Shown here in pieces: positions 6,705-14,309 of a stretch of DNA of 18,597 bases; positions within the stretch are counted from its first letter, which is position 1; every line of letters starts with the position of its first letter. The notes beneath the pieces were generated by a model, which saw only the letters and a list, made by a program, of their open reading frames with translations, was not told the DNA's origin and ran no database searches. A program made the position numbers and the translations under genes. Source of the stretch: an uncultured Collinsella sp. (lineage in GTDB: Bacteria; Actinomycetota; Coriobacteriia; Coriobacteriales; Coriobacteriaceae); NCBI GenBank assembly GCA_959599615.1, contig CAUGKA010000019.1, positions 1 to 18,597 of the forward strand, given 5' to 3'.

Positions 6705-9700
6705 ATGCTCATTCACCGTATAGCCGCGCAGCTCTATACTGCCGAGGCGCTGCAGACCGTCGAGGCCGGGCTCGATTCTGGCGAGGACGTGACGCTGGCC
6801 GTGTCTCAGTCGGGTCGCACGCTTATGGCGGCCGCCCAGTTTGCGCGTCGTCCGCGCCCCACGGTCTACATCGTGAGTGGCGAGGATGCGGCCGATCGCG
6901 CCGCACGCAGTCTAGCCGCCTACGTGGGCCTGGCGCACGTGTGCCGCTTTCCCGAGCGCAAGGACTATCCGTGGCGCGAGCAGGCGCCCGACGACGCCGT
7001 GGTGGCGCAGCGCTGCGAGGCGCTCGGGCGCATCGTGCGCGGGGACAATTGCATCATGGTCGCCTCGGCCCGCGCGTTGCTGCGTTGCGTGCCGCCAGTC
7101 GAGAGCCGCTACTGGGAGTCGACAACCTTTGCGGTGGGCGAGGAGATTCCCTTCGATGAGGTGCCGCAGCGCCTGGTGGGCATGGGCTATACCAATGCCG
7201 GTGCCGCCGACGCGCCCGGCCTGTTCCGCGTGCACGGTGATACCGTCGAGGTGTTCCCCGCGCAGGAGAAGGCACCCGTGCGCATTGAGTTCTTTGGCGA
7301 CGAGATTGATCGCATCCGCCGCATGGTGAGTTCCACGGGGCAGACCATCGGCAACGAGGACAGCATCGAAATCTTCCCCTGCCGCGAGCTGGCGCTCACC
7401 GACGAGGCCGTTCACAACATGCACGTGGCGCTCTACCGCGCCAGCCAGGACGACAGTAAGCTGGCGGCGCTGCTCGAAATGGTGGATGCACGCATCGTCA
7501 CGCCCGAGCTCGACCGCTTTTTGCCGGTGATGTACGGCCAGACCGTGAGCCCGCTGTCGCATGTGAGCGGCAAGGCGCTCGTGGTGCTGTCCGAGCCGCG
7601 CTCGCTGTTCGACGACTGCCTGCGCGCCTACGAGGATATCGAGGCGCGTGCCGGCGAGGCGGGGGTCGACCGTCTGGACGGCCTGTACGTGCGTGCCCAG
7701 CAACTCGACTTTGGTGCCCAGCAGCGCCTTAACTACGTGAGCTTGATTCGTGCCGGCGGTGCGGTGACGGCAGAGCTCAAGATTGAGCAGCCGGCCATCG
7801 CGGGCTCGGACAATCGCTTTATGACGCGCATCCAGGAGGTCGTGGGCAAGCGCTATGCCTGCGTGTTTGCCATCCCCGACCGCGGTGCGCGCGAGTCGAT
7901 GGAGCTCACCTTTGGCGATGAGGGTATTACCTTTGAGGAGTCGCTGACGGCCGCGCCCGAAAACGCGGGCGCTATTGGCGACCGTGTGCGCGTGGCGGCG
8001 GCGGATTCTGCCGATCGTGCTGTCCGCCAGGATGCTCATGCTGCAATTCGCGAACGCAAGGCCGACGCGCTCAACGCCCGCTCGCTCGAGGCAGGTGCCG
8101 CCCAGGCTGCCGCCGGCGCCGCCGTGCCCACCATCTCGCGCGGACGCGTGACCTTTGTCGATGCCGCCTTGCCGCAGGGCGTGGTGGTGCCCGATGCCAA
8201 CCTGGCCGTGTTCTCAATCGCCGACCTCAACGCCCGCATGGACGCCAACCGCGCGCGCAGCCGCCGCAAGGTGGACATTACGCAGATCACGTTCCCGTTT
8301 AAGCCGGGCGACTACGTGGTGCACGCCACTCACGGCATCGCGCTCTTTAGCGAGATCGCGCGCCAGGAAGTGGTCGGCAAGGAGCGCGACTACTTTTTGC
8401 TGGAATATGCCGACGGCGACAAGCTCTACGTGCCGCTGGAGCAGGTTGACCGCATTACGCGCTACGTTGGTCCCGACGGTGACAAGCCGCGCCTGACCAG
8501 GCTCAACACCGCCGACTGGACGCGTGCCACCAACAAGGCGCGCAAGAACGCCAAAAAGCTGGCGTTTGACCTGGTCGATCTGTATACGCGCCGCTCTTCG
8601 ATTACCGGTATCGCTTGCCCGCCCGACACGCCCGAGCAGATCGAGATGGAGCAGAGCTTCCCCTACGACGAGACGCGCGATCAGCTGGAGGCCATCGCCG
8701 ATATTAAGGCCGATATGGAGGCGCCCAAGCCCATGGACCGCCTGCTGTGCGGAGACGTGGGCTTTGGCAAGACCGAGGTCGCTCTGCGCGCGGCGTTTAA
8801 GTGCGTGGACTCCGGTCGCCAGGTCATGGTGCTCTGCCCCACGACCATTCTGGCCCAGCAGCACTACGAGACGTTCTTTGAACGCTTTGCCCCGTTTGGC
8901 CTTGAGGTCGAGGTGCTCAGCCGCTTTCGCACGCCGGCGCAGCAAAAGCGCGCACTCAAGGCGTTTTCCGAGGGCACGATTGATGTGCTCATCGGCACGC
9001 ATCGCCTGCTTTCGGCCGATGTGAACCCCAAGAACCTGGGCCTGGTGATCATTGACGAGGAGCAGCGCTTTGGCGTGCAGCACAAGGAGCAGCTCAAGAA
9101 CCTGCGCGAGCAGATCGACGTGCTCACGCTCTCGGCAACGCCTATTCCGCGAACCATGCAGATGGCCACGAGCGGCGTGCGCGATATGAGCTTGATCACC
9201 ACGCCGCCGACCGGGCGCCGTCCCGTGATCGTGCACGTGGGGGAGTACGACCCCGACGTGGTGAGTGCGGCGATTCGCCTGGAGGTGGGTCGCGGCGGCC
9301 AGGTGTACTACGTGTCCAACCGCGTCAAGACCATCGACGATGCTGTGGCACGCGTGCACGAGGCCGCGCCCGAGGCGCGCGTGGGTGTGGCACACGGCAA
9401 GATGAGCCCGCGCGAGGTCGAGGACGTGATGATCGAGTTCGCGACCAAGAAGATTGACGTGCTCATCGCCACGACCATCGTGGAGAGCGGCATCGACAAC
9501 GCAACAGCCAACACGCTCATCATCGAGGACTCGCAGCGTCTGGGTCTGGCACAGCTCTACCAGCTCAAGGGCCGTGTGGGCCGCTCGGCCACGCAGGCAT
9601 ACGCGTACTTTATGTTCCCGGGTGAGCTGCCTCTTACCGAGGAGGCTACGGCGCGTCTGACCGCACTGTCCGAGTTCCAGGACCTGGGCAGCGGCATGCG

Positions 9701-10337
9701 CATCGCCATGCGCGACCTGGAGATCCGCGGCGCCGGTTCGCTTATGGGTGCCGAGCAACACGGCAACCTGTCGAGCGTGGGCTTCGATCTGTTTACGCAG
9801 ATGCTGGGCCAGGCCGTGGCTGAGGCGCGCGGCGATGACGATGCCGGCGTGGAGGCGGCGAGCGTGGGCATCAACCTGCCGGCCGACTACTTCTTGTCCG
9901 AGGAGTACATGCCGGCGGTGGACCAGCGCGTGCTCGTGTACCGCAAGCTCGCGGCGGCTGAGGACCTGGAGAGTGTCGACGAGGTGCAGGAGGAGACCGA
10001 GGCCGCGCACGGTGAGCTGCCGTTGGCGGGACTCAACCTGTTCAACCGCGCGCGCATCCGTATCCGCGGCGAGCGCCTGGGGCTCGAGAGCGTCACACTC
10101 AGCGGTGGGCGCATTACCTTCCTGGGGGTTGACGTTCCCAAGAAGGTAGCCTTTGAGTTCAAGAATCGCTATGGCGCGGTGAACTTCCCCAAGAGCCGCA
10201 AGCTGTCGGTGCCCTACAAGGCGGGCGCCGGTGCGGGCAGCGGCCTGGGCCGCGGTCTCGACGCCAACGACGGCACCGGCCCGGTGGCGGCGGCACTCAT
10301 GCTGCTGCAGCAGCTGGGCGCGAGCGACGATGACTAA
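6705..10337 (+). CDS. mfd: Transcription-repair coupling factor Mfd
   Basis: Mfd is a DNA translocase that removes RNA polymerase stalled at damage and recruits UvrA. The protein has 1210 residues from ATG 6705 (GGAGGA upstream). Order of domains: UvrB-like N-terminal part (about 1-400); a CarD/RID-type RNA-polymerase interaction domain (about 510-590, around KPGDYVVHATHGIA); the RecG-like helicase domains with Walker A GDVGFGKTE (catalytic Lys689) and the DEEQ box 784-787; the helicase VI motif QLKGRVGRS; the TRG translocation region (RDLEIRGAGSLMGAEQHG); and the C-terminal regulatory domain. An Ala-rich stretch at about 419-475 separates the UvrB-like part from the rest and looks like an insertion. 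The protein is somewhat longer than the usual ~1150-1180 residues. Its last ~45 residues are Gly/Ala-rich. All motor motifs are intact. Confidence 0.97.
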   Translation: MLIHRIAAQLYTAEALQTVEAGLDSGEDVTLAVSQSGRTLMAAAQFARRPRPTVYIVSGEDAADRAARSLAAYVGLAHVCRFPERKDYPWREQAPDDAVVAQRCEALGRIVRGDNCIMVASARALLRCVPPVESRYWESTTFAVGEEIPFDEVPQRLVGMGYTNAGAADAPGLFRVHGDTVEVFPAQEKAPVRIEFFGDEIDRIRRMVSSTGQTIGNEDSIEIFPCRELALTDEAVHNMHVALYRASQDDSKLAALLEMVDARIVTPELDRFLPVMYGQTVSPLSHVSGKALVVLSEPRSLFDDCLRAYEDIEARAGEAGVDRLDGLYVRAQQLDFGAQQRLNYVSLIRAGGAVTAELKIEQPAIAGSDNRFMTRIQEVVGKRYACVFAIPDRGARESMELTFGDEGITFEESLTAAPENAGAIGDRVRVAAADSADRAVRQDAHAAIRERKADALNARSLEAGAAQAAAGAAVPTISRGRVTFVDAALPQGVVVPDANLAVFSIADLNARMDANRARSRRKVDITQITFPFKPGDYVVHATHGIALFSEIARQEVVGKERDYFLLEYADGDKLYVPLEQVDRITRYVGPDGDKPRLTRLNTADWTRATNKARKNAKKLAFDLVDLYTRRSSITGIACPPDTPEQIEMEQSFPYDETRDQLEAIADIKADMEAPKPMDRLLCGDVGFGKTEVALRAAFKCVDSGRQVMVLCPTTILAQQHYETFFERFAPFGLEVEVLSRFRTPAQQKRALKAFSEGTIDVLIGTHRLLSADVNPKNLGLVIIDEEQRFGVQHKEQLKNLREQIDVLTLSATPIPRTMQMATSGVRDMSLITTPPTGRRPVIVHVGEYDPDVVSAAIRLEVGRGGQVYYVSNRVKTIDDAVARVHEAAPEARVGVAHGKMSPREVEDVMIEFATKKIDVLIATTIVESGIDNATANTLIIEDSQRLGLAQLYQLKGRVGRSATQAYAYFMFPGELPLTEEATARLTALSEFQDLGSGMRIAMRDLEIRGAGSLMGAEQHGNLSSVGFDLFTQMLGQAVAEARGDDDAGVEAASVGINLPADYFLSEEYMPAVDQRVLVYRKLAAAEDLESVDEVQEETEAAHGELPLAGLNLFNRARIRIRGERLGLESVTLSGGRITFLGVDVPKKVAFEFKNRYGAVNFPKSRKLSVPYKAGAGAGSGLGRGLDANDGTGPVAAALMLLQQLGASDDD

Positions 10338-10392
10338 CGGGTCGACGCTGCAAACGCTCCATTTGGGCAATCTGCCCCATCGAAAGGAAAGC

Positions 10393-11256
10393 ATGTTCGG
10401 GTACATCTATAAGAAAGATGCCGCTGCTATCGCGGTCATCCTGGCCTTTTGTCTGCTCGTTGGGTCGTTTTTCGATTACCAGATCTCGAGCGCGATGTTC
10501 AACTCGTCCAGCCTGTTCGGCCGCTTTGTCGAGGCGGCCGGCGAGCTGCCGTTCGAGCTGACGGCGAGCGTCGCGGGCGTTATGCTCGTGCGCTCGGCAC
10601 GCCCCGATTCCAAGGCGAGCAAGTGGCTCGCCGCGCTGGGCGTTTTGATCAACGTGGGCCTGGTCGGCTACGAGATTATCGGATCGCTGCGCGTCGGCGG
10701 CAAGCTCATCGCGTTTCAACTGGTACTGACGTTTACGCTGGTCATTGCGGTTAACATTATTGCCTATCGCCTTACGCGCGACACCGACCCCGACGATCTC
10801 ACGCGCTGGGCGCTGATGGTGCTTGCCGTGTGGGTTGCCCAGGCCATCATCCTCAACGTGATCGTCAAGCCGCTGTGGTCGCGCCCGCGCATGCGCGTGA
10901 TCGAGGTCACGCCGGGGCTCAATTTTCAGCCGTGGTGGGTGATCGGCAATCCCGACAAGTGGAGCTATATCGCCGCCGGCGTGATCAAGGACGGCTTTAA
11001 GTCGTTCGCGAGCGGGCACACCGCGCATGCGGCAATCGGCCTTATGCTTGCGGGGCTTCCCGCGGCGGCCTTTACGGAAAAGCCTTCGCGTCGTCGCGTG
11101 GTCTTTTGGGTGGCGGCGGCCGTCGCGGCGCTCGTCGCCTTTGGCCGTATCGTGATCGGTGCACACTTTTTGACTGACGTGAGCTGCGGCTTTGCCCTGG
11201 TGCTGGCGCTTGAGTGCCTTGCCGCGCGCATTGCCTATCCCAACGGCGTACAATAG
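10393..11256 (+). CDS. PAP2-family membrane phosphatase
   Basis: A 287-residue integral membrane protein of the PAP2/phosphatidic acid phosphatase type 2 superfamily, which removes phosphate from lipid substrates such as undecaprenyl pyrophosphate or phosphatidylglycerophosphate. The start at 10393 follows AAAGGAAAG; the frame stays open further upstream inside mfd but there overlaps it. The three active-site motifs are visible: Lys159 and Arg166 (KX6R, with Met where the family usually has Pro), Ser207-Gly208-His209 (in FASGHTAHA), and Arg252-X5-His258-X3-Asp262. The two histidines and the Asp are the catalytic residues of the family. Several hydrophobic segments flank them. The gene begins 55 bases after mfd and may be translated from the same transcript. 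The precise lipid substrate is unknown. Confidence 0.85.
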   Translation: MFGYIYKKDAAAIAVILAFCLLVGSFFDYQISSAMFNSSSLFGRFVEAAGELPFELTASVAGVMLVRSARPDSKASKWLAALGVLINVGLVGYEIIGSLRVGGKLIAFQLVLTFTLVIAVNIIAYRLTRDTDPDDLTRWALMVLAVWVAQAIILNVIVKPLWSRPRMRVIEVTPGLNFQPWWVIGNPDKWSYIAAGVIKDGFKSFASGHTAHAAIGLMLAGLPAAAFTEKPSRRRVVFWVAAAVAALVAFGRIVIGAHFLTDVSCGFALVLALECLAARIAYPNGVQ

Positions 11257-11301
11257 CCCCGTTTGAATCATCTGGCCGATACCCGGTAAGAGAGGATTGC
11301 T

Positions 11302-12327
11302 ATGCTCGCGTTCAACAACGACTATTCCCACGGCGCACATCCGGCGGTGCTGCAGGCGCTCGTCGACACCAACATGGAGCCGCAGCCCGGCTACGGCACC
11401 GATGCGCACACCGAGCGTGCCAAGCAACTGATCCGTGAGGCCTGTCAGGCCCCCGATGCCGACGTATTTTTGCTGGTGGGCGGCACGCAGACCAACGCGA
11501 CGGTGATTGACATGCTGCTCGCGCCGTACGAGGGCGTGGTTGCCGCCGAGACCGGCCACGTTGCCTGCCACGAGGCGGGCGCCATCGAGTTTGGCGGCCA
11601 CAAGGTGCTCACCATTCCCGGCTACGAGGGCAAGATGCACGCCGAGGATCTCGAAAACTATATCCAGGTGTTCTACGAAAACGAGAGCTGCGAGCACATG
11701 GTGTTTCCGGGCGCCGTGTACGTGAGCCTGTCGACCGAGTACGGCACGCTGTACTCCAAGGCCGAGCTGGCCGAGATTTATGCGGTGTGCCAGAAGCGCG
11801 AGATTCCGCTGTTTGTGGATGGCGCCCGCCTGGCCTATGCGCTGGCAGCCGATGAGTGCGACATTACCCTGCCCGAGCTGGCGCAGCTGTGCGACGTGTT
11901 CTACATCGGCGGCACCAAGTGCGGCGCCCTGTGCGGCGAGGCCGTGGTGTTTTGCGGCATGCACGCTCCGGCGCATCCCATTCCGCGTATTAAGCAGCAC
12001 GGCGCGCTGTTGGCCAAGGGCCGCCTGACGGGCGTGCAGTTTGAGGCGCTCTTTACCGATGGCCTGTATTTTGAGATTGGTCGCCAGGCGATCGAGACGG
12101 CTCAGGCGCTTCGTCGAGTGCTGCACGAGCGCGGCTACCAGTTCTTCTTGGAGACGCCGACGAATCAGCAGTTTGTGATTCTGCCCAACGAGGACATGGC
12201 CCGCATTCGCGAGCACGCCTCGATCGAGTACTGGGAAAAGTACGACGAGACCCATACGGTGGTGCGCTTTTGCACCAGCTGGGCCACGACGCAGGAGGAC
12301 ATCGACGCGTTGGCGGCTGTCCTGTAG
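11302..12327 (+). CDS. PLP-dependent threonine-aldolase-like enzyme
   Basis: A 341-residue protein of the beta-eliminating lyase/low-specificity L-threonine aldolase family (PLP fold type I), which typically splits L-threonine or L-allo-threonine to glycine and acetaldehyde. The ATG at 11302 follows AGAGAGGA. The N-terminal FNNDYSHGAHP and GYGTD are typical of the group. Asp173 in FVDGAR is the expected PLP pyridine-nitrogen ligand, and Lys206 in GGTKCGAL is the expected Schiff-base lysine. GGTQTNAT near residue 60 is the likely phosphate-binding turn. Length matches the family. Aldolase activity is inferred from family; related enzymes act on other beta-hydroxy amino acids. A terminator follows the gene. 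Confidence 0.9.
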   Translation: MLAFNNDYSHGAHPAVLQALVDTNMEPQPGYGTDAHTERAKQLIREACQAPDADVFLLVGGTQTNATVIDMLLAPYEGVVAAETGHVACHEAGAIEFGGHKVLTIPGYEGKMHAEDLENYIQVFYENESCEHMVFPGAVYVSLSTEYGTLYSKAELAEIYAVCQKREIPLFVDGARLAYALAADECDITLPELAQLCDVFYIGGTKCGALCGEAVVFCGMHAPAHPIPRIKQHGALLAKGRLTGVQFEALFTDGLYFEIGRQAIETAQALRRVLHERGYQFFLETPTNQQFVILPNEDMARIREHASIEYWEKYDETHTVVRFCTSWATTQEDIDALAAVL

Positions 12328-12344
12328 CTTGATGCAATGACGAG

Positions 12345-12388
12345 GGCCGTCCTACGCCTGGGTTTGGCGCAGGGCGGCCTTTACTTTT
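12345..12388 (+). terminator. Intrinsic terminator after the aldolase-like gene
   Basis: Arms GGCCGTCCT (12345-12353) and AGGGCGGCC (12371-12379) pair with one wobble, with a second small stem (CGCC/GGCG) inside the loop. The run TTTACTTTT follows. It begins 18 bases past the stop at 12327 and lies just ahead of the SD of the acetyltransferase gene, which therefore probably depends on read-through or on its own unseen promoter. Confidence 0.85.
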
Positions 12389-12404
12389 GAGGGAGAGGGG
12401 TTGT

Positions 12405-13007
12405 ATGCCCGAGATGTCCGAGCCGACGATTCGCCTGGCGACGCCCGATGATGCGCCGGCGCTGCTTGCCATCTATGAGCCGTATGTGCGCCAGACGGCG
12501 ATTACCTGCGAATACGAGGTGCCGAGCGTTGAGGAGTTCACCGGGCGTATCGAGCGTACACTCAAGCGCTATCCGTATCTGGTGATGGAGCTGGATGGGC
12601 GCCCAGTGGGCTATGCCTATGTGAGCCCGCTTAACAGCCGCGAGGCATACGACTGGTCGGTCGAGACGTCGATCTACCTGGCACGCGATGTGCGCCATGG
12701 CGGGCTGGGTCGCAAGCTGCACGACGCGCTCAAGCAGTGCTTGGTCGCGATGGGCATCACCAACATGTGCGCGCTCATCGCCGTGCCGCACGACAAGGAC
12801 GACGAATACCTGACGCACAACAGCCAGGATTTCCATGCCCATATGGGGTATCGCCTGGTGGGCGCCTTCGATCGCTGCGCTCAAAAGTTCGGCCGCTGGT
12901 ACGACATGTGCTGGATGGAGCTGGTTCTAGCCGAGCGCACCCCCAACCAACCCAAACCAACCTGGTTCCCCGCACTTGTTGCCCAAGGTTTCAAACCTAC
13001 CATTTAG
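12405..13007 (+). CDS. GNAT-family N-acetyltransferase, phosphinothricin-acetyltransferase-like
   Basis: A 200-residue acetyl-CoA-dependent acetyltransferase. I start at ATG 12405, just after GGGAGAGGGG; ATG 12414 is an alternative. The N-terminal IRLATPDDAPALLAIYEPYV and the following strand and helix arrangement match the phosphinothricin/methionine-sulfoximine acetyltransferase subgroup. The acetyl-CoA loop (motif A) is Arg97-His-Gly-Gly100-Leu-Gly102 in the R-X-X-G-X-G pattern. The C-terminal part (HMGYRLVGAFDRCAQKFGRW) also fits this subgroup. The last ~20 residues, Pro- and Asn-rich, exceed the usual domain end, and the stop codon lies inside a GGGACAG repeat sequence, so the tail may be repeat-derived. 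The true amine substrate is unknown; it may be an amino acid or a toxic analogue. Confidence 0.85.
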   Translation: MPEMSEPTIRLATPDDAPALLAIYEPYVRQTAITCEYEVPSVEEFTGRIERTLKRYPYLVMELDGRPVGYAYVSPLNSREAYDWSVETSIYLARDVRHGGLGRKLHDALKQCLVAMGITNMCALIAVPHDKDDEYLTHNSQDFHAHMGYRLVGAFDRCAQKFGRWYDMCWMELVLAERTPNQPKPTWFPALVAQGFKPTI

Positions 13008-13024
13008 GGACAGGTTTTTGGCTG

Positions 13025-13050
13025 TCTTGCGGTATCAAATCGCCGCAAGA
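13025..13050. repeat. Perfect 8-bp hairpin
   Basis: TCTTGCGG (13025-13032) pairs with CCGCAAGA (13043-13050) around a 10-base loop, just past the acetyltransferase stop. There is no T-run after it. Confidence 0.55.
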
Positions 13051-13107
13051 AGTGCAGCGTTCGTACGCTATTTTGACCTGAATCGTCCCTTCGGGACGCC
13101 TTGCGAG

Positions 13108-13230
13108 CTAAGTGAGTAGACTTTTTGGCGCAAGGCGAGCACAAAGCGTATCTGCTTTAGTAAAACCGCAGGTCACGGAGATGGCTGTTTTGGGTGTGCT
13201 CGGCGGGTCGCGAAAAGTCTACTCACTTAG
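13108..13230. repeat. MITE-like or REP-like element with perfect 18-bp inverted ends
   Basis: CTAAGTGAGTAGACTTTT (13108-13125) is repeated exactly in inverted form at 13213-13230. A second, symmetric inner pair, CGAGCACA (13136-13143) and TGTGCTCG (13195-13202), lies 10 bases inside each arm, so the whole unit can fold into one long interrupted hairpin. The central 51 bases carry no open frame. I see no clear target-site duplication at the outer edges. The size and shape fit a non-autonomous mobile element or a long intergenic hairpin family; copy number elsewhere in the genome decides which. Confidence 0.75.
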
Positions 13231-13294
13231 GTTTACGGTGCTGGATATTCTGAGCAGGAACAGTTGAGCTTGGACGGCGCGTATTGCCAGGCGA

Positions 13295-13314
13295 TGCCGG
13301 CACTTGCGCCATTC
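13295..13314. repeat. 20-bp repeat, copy 1
   Basis: This 20-mer, starting with the palindrome TGCCGGCA, matches 15437-15456 at 17 of 20 positions in the same orientation. The two copies lie on opposite sides of the gntR-SIS gene pair. Confidence 0.6.
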
Positions 13315-13381
13315 TGGCTTGAGATTTTATAAAAACCACAGGTAAAACGCATATTAGTTAGTTTTCGCCTCGTTTAGTGCG

Positions 13382-14104
13382 CTAACCGATGGGCTCGGTG
13401 TATTTGGCGCGGTCGGTGCGCTGGATGCGCTTGGAGATATGGAGCGGGCGGCCGTCGGTGTCGTAGACGTAGTCGGTGATTAGGATCAGCGCCTGCCCGC
13501 GCTCGACGTTGAGCAAAAACGCCTCGTTTTGCGAGGCATAGCACACCTCAAAGGTCTTATGCCCCTGCGCCGGCGTACGATGGAACTCCTGGCGCAGCGT
13601 GGCGTAGAGCGAACCGTTGATATCGCGATCGATGAGCGACCCAAAGCTTGGCGGCAGATAGGTGGTCTCCAGGCACAGCGGCGCGTCGTCCAGGTAGCGC
13701 AGGCGGACAAGTTTGACAAGCTTGCTGCCCGCGGCGGCGTCAAAGAACTTAGCTATGCTGCCGGCCGCCTTGGTAAAGCCCGAGTCCACCGTGCGCGTGG
13801 TGGGCTTCATGCCCTGGCCTTCGACCTGCTTGGTATAGCTCGAAAACACCAGGTTGTTCTCGTGGAGCGCGGGCGTGTCGGCCACAAAGGTGCCACGTCC
13901 GCGCTCGGTGCGCACCAGGCCCTCGTCAACTAACACCTTAAGCGCGTGGCGCACGGTGCTGCGCGACAGCCCCGATTCGTCCATGAGCTCCATCTCGGAC
14001 GGCAGCTTGTCTCCGCGTGCGTAGGTGCCGGCGGCGATGCGGTCACGCAGCGTACTCGCCAGACGCTCGTATTGGGCCAAGTTCTTTTTTGACGAAGTGC
14101 TCAT
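13382..14104 (-). CDS. GntR/HutC-family transcriptional regulator with UTRA domain
   Basis: A 240-residue ligand-responsive regulator transcribed leftwards, divergent from the SIS gene. Residues about 10-78 form the GntR winged helix-turn-helix, with LPSEMELMDESGLSRSTVRH as the recognition region and GRGTFVA as the wing end. Residues about 95-235 form the UTRA effector domain (HutC subfamily), which usually binds a phosphorylated sugar, amino sugar or related compound and lifts repression. The protein is complete and of normal length. The start at 14104 has only a weak SD, and tandem 11-bp repeats begin 6 bases upstream of it, so the protein probably represses itself as well as the divergent SIS gene. 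The ligand is likely the substrate or product of the SIS enzyme (inference from position). Confidence 0.93.
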   Translation of the reverse strand: MSTSSKKNLAQYERLASTLRDRIAAGTYARGDKLPSEMELMDESGLSRSTVRHALKVLVDEGLVRTERGRGTFVADTPALHENNLVFSSYTKQVEGQGMKPTTRTVDSGFTKAAGSIAKFFDAAAGSKLVKLVRLRYLDDAPLCLETTYLPPSFGSLIDRDINGSLYATLRQEFHRTPAQGHKTFEVCYASQNEAFLLNVERGQALILITDYVYDTDGRPLHISKRIQRTDRAKYTEPIG

Positions 14105-14110
14105 GCGAAC

Positions 14111-14132
14111 AACCTGTATCTAACTTGTATGC
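14111..14132. promoter_or_regulatory. Tandem 11-bp repeat, candidate GntR operator 1
   Basis: Two direct copies of AACNTGTATNY in line: AACCTGTATCT (14111-14121) and AACTTGTATGC (14122-14132). The site matches the one at 14250-14271 at 20 of 22 positions and overlaps the gntR leader, so autoregulation is expected. AACTTGTAT resembles half-sites known for HutC-type regulators such as TreR (AACTTGTAT/ATACAAGTT). Confidence 0.65.
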
Positions 14133-14143
14133 TTACTGAACCA

Positions 14144-14165
14144 AGCATGTATCCAACATGACAAC
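14144..14165. promoter_or_regulatory. Degenerate tandem 11-bp repeat, candidate operator 2
   Basis: AGCATGTATCC (14144-14154) and AACATGACAAC (14155-14165) are weaker copies of the same unit. The site begins exactly 33 bases (three units) after operator 1, so it keeps the 11-base phase. Confidence 0.45.
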
Positions 14166-14171
14166 AAAACC

Positions 14172-14203
14172 GCTGGTAATGGATTGTCGAAAACTTTACC
14201 AGC
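14172..14203. promoter_or_regulatory. Perfect 8-bp inverted repeat between the divergent genes
   Basis: GCTGGTAA (14172-14179) and TTACCAGC (14196-14203) flank a 16-base centre, near the middle of the gntR-SIS intergenic region. It could be a site for a second regulator, or a hairpin in the gntR leader. It differs from the AACNTGTAT units. Confidence 0.4.
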
Positions 14204-14249
14204 AAAATTTCTAAGACAAATATAGCATACAACTAGTCGACATAACCAA

Positions 14250-14271
14250 AACGTGTATGTAACTTGTATGC
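14250..14271. promoter_or_regulatory. Tandem 11-bp repeat, candidate GntR operator 3
   Basis: AACGTGTATGT (14250-14260) and AACTTGTATGC (14261-14271) repeat operator 1 almost exactly. An inverted half-copy, AGTTGTATGC on the minus strand, lies at 14225-14234. The site ends 38 bases ahead of the SIS start codon, fitting a repressor that blocks initiation or early elongation of that gene. I cannot fix the SIS promoter; TATAGC at 14221-14226 is a possible -10. Confidence 0.65.
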
Positions 14272-14309
14272 CATCGAGAGCATCAAACGAGAAGAAAGGC
14301 TGATGCACG

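Larger units (their letters stand above)
13008..13381. other. 374-bp gene-free spacer filled with hairpin repeats
   Basis: No coding gene is visible between the acetyltransferase stop and the gntR stop. It holds a small GACAG/CTGTC hairpin (13009-13026), an 8-bp stem (13025-13050), a UUC-loop hairpin CGTCCC-TTC-GGGACG (13084-13098), the 123-bp inverted-repeat element (13108-13230), and a 20-bp sequence (13295-13314) shared with the spacer after the SIS gene. I see no convincing terminator for either converging gene; the hairpins may serve that role. Confidence 0.7.

Noticed and set aside
8214..10406. Minus-strand open frame of 730 codons opposite mfd
   Set aside because: Antisense to the conserved Mfd motor domains, with no recognisable motif and shadow-type composition.
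10297..12255. Minus-strand open frame of 652 codons opposite the PAP2 and aldolase-like genes
   Set aside because: Spans two genes with intact active-site motifs on the other strand; composition is that of a shadow frame.
13008..13381. CRISPR array or attachment site among the intergenic repeats
   Set aside because: The repeats are inverted pairs and single copies, not evenly spaced direct repeats. No integrase or tRNA gene is present to support an attachment site.
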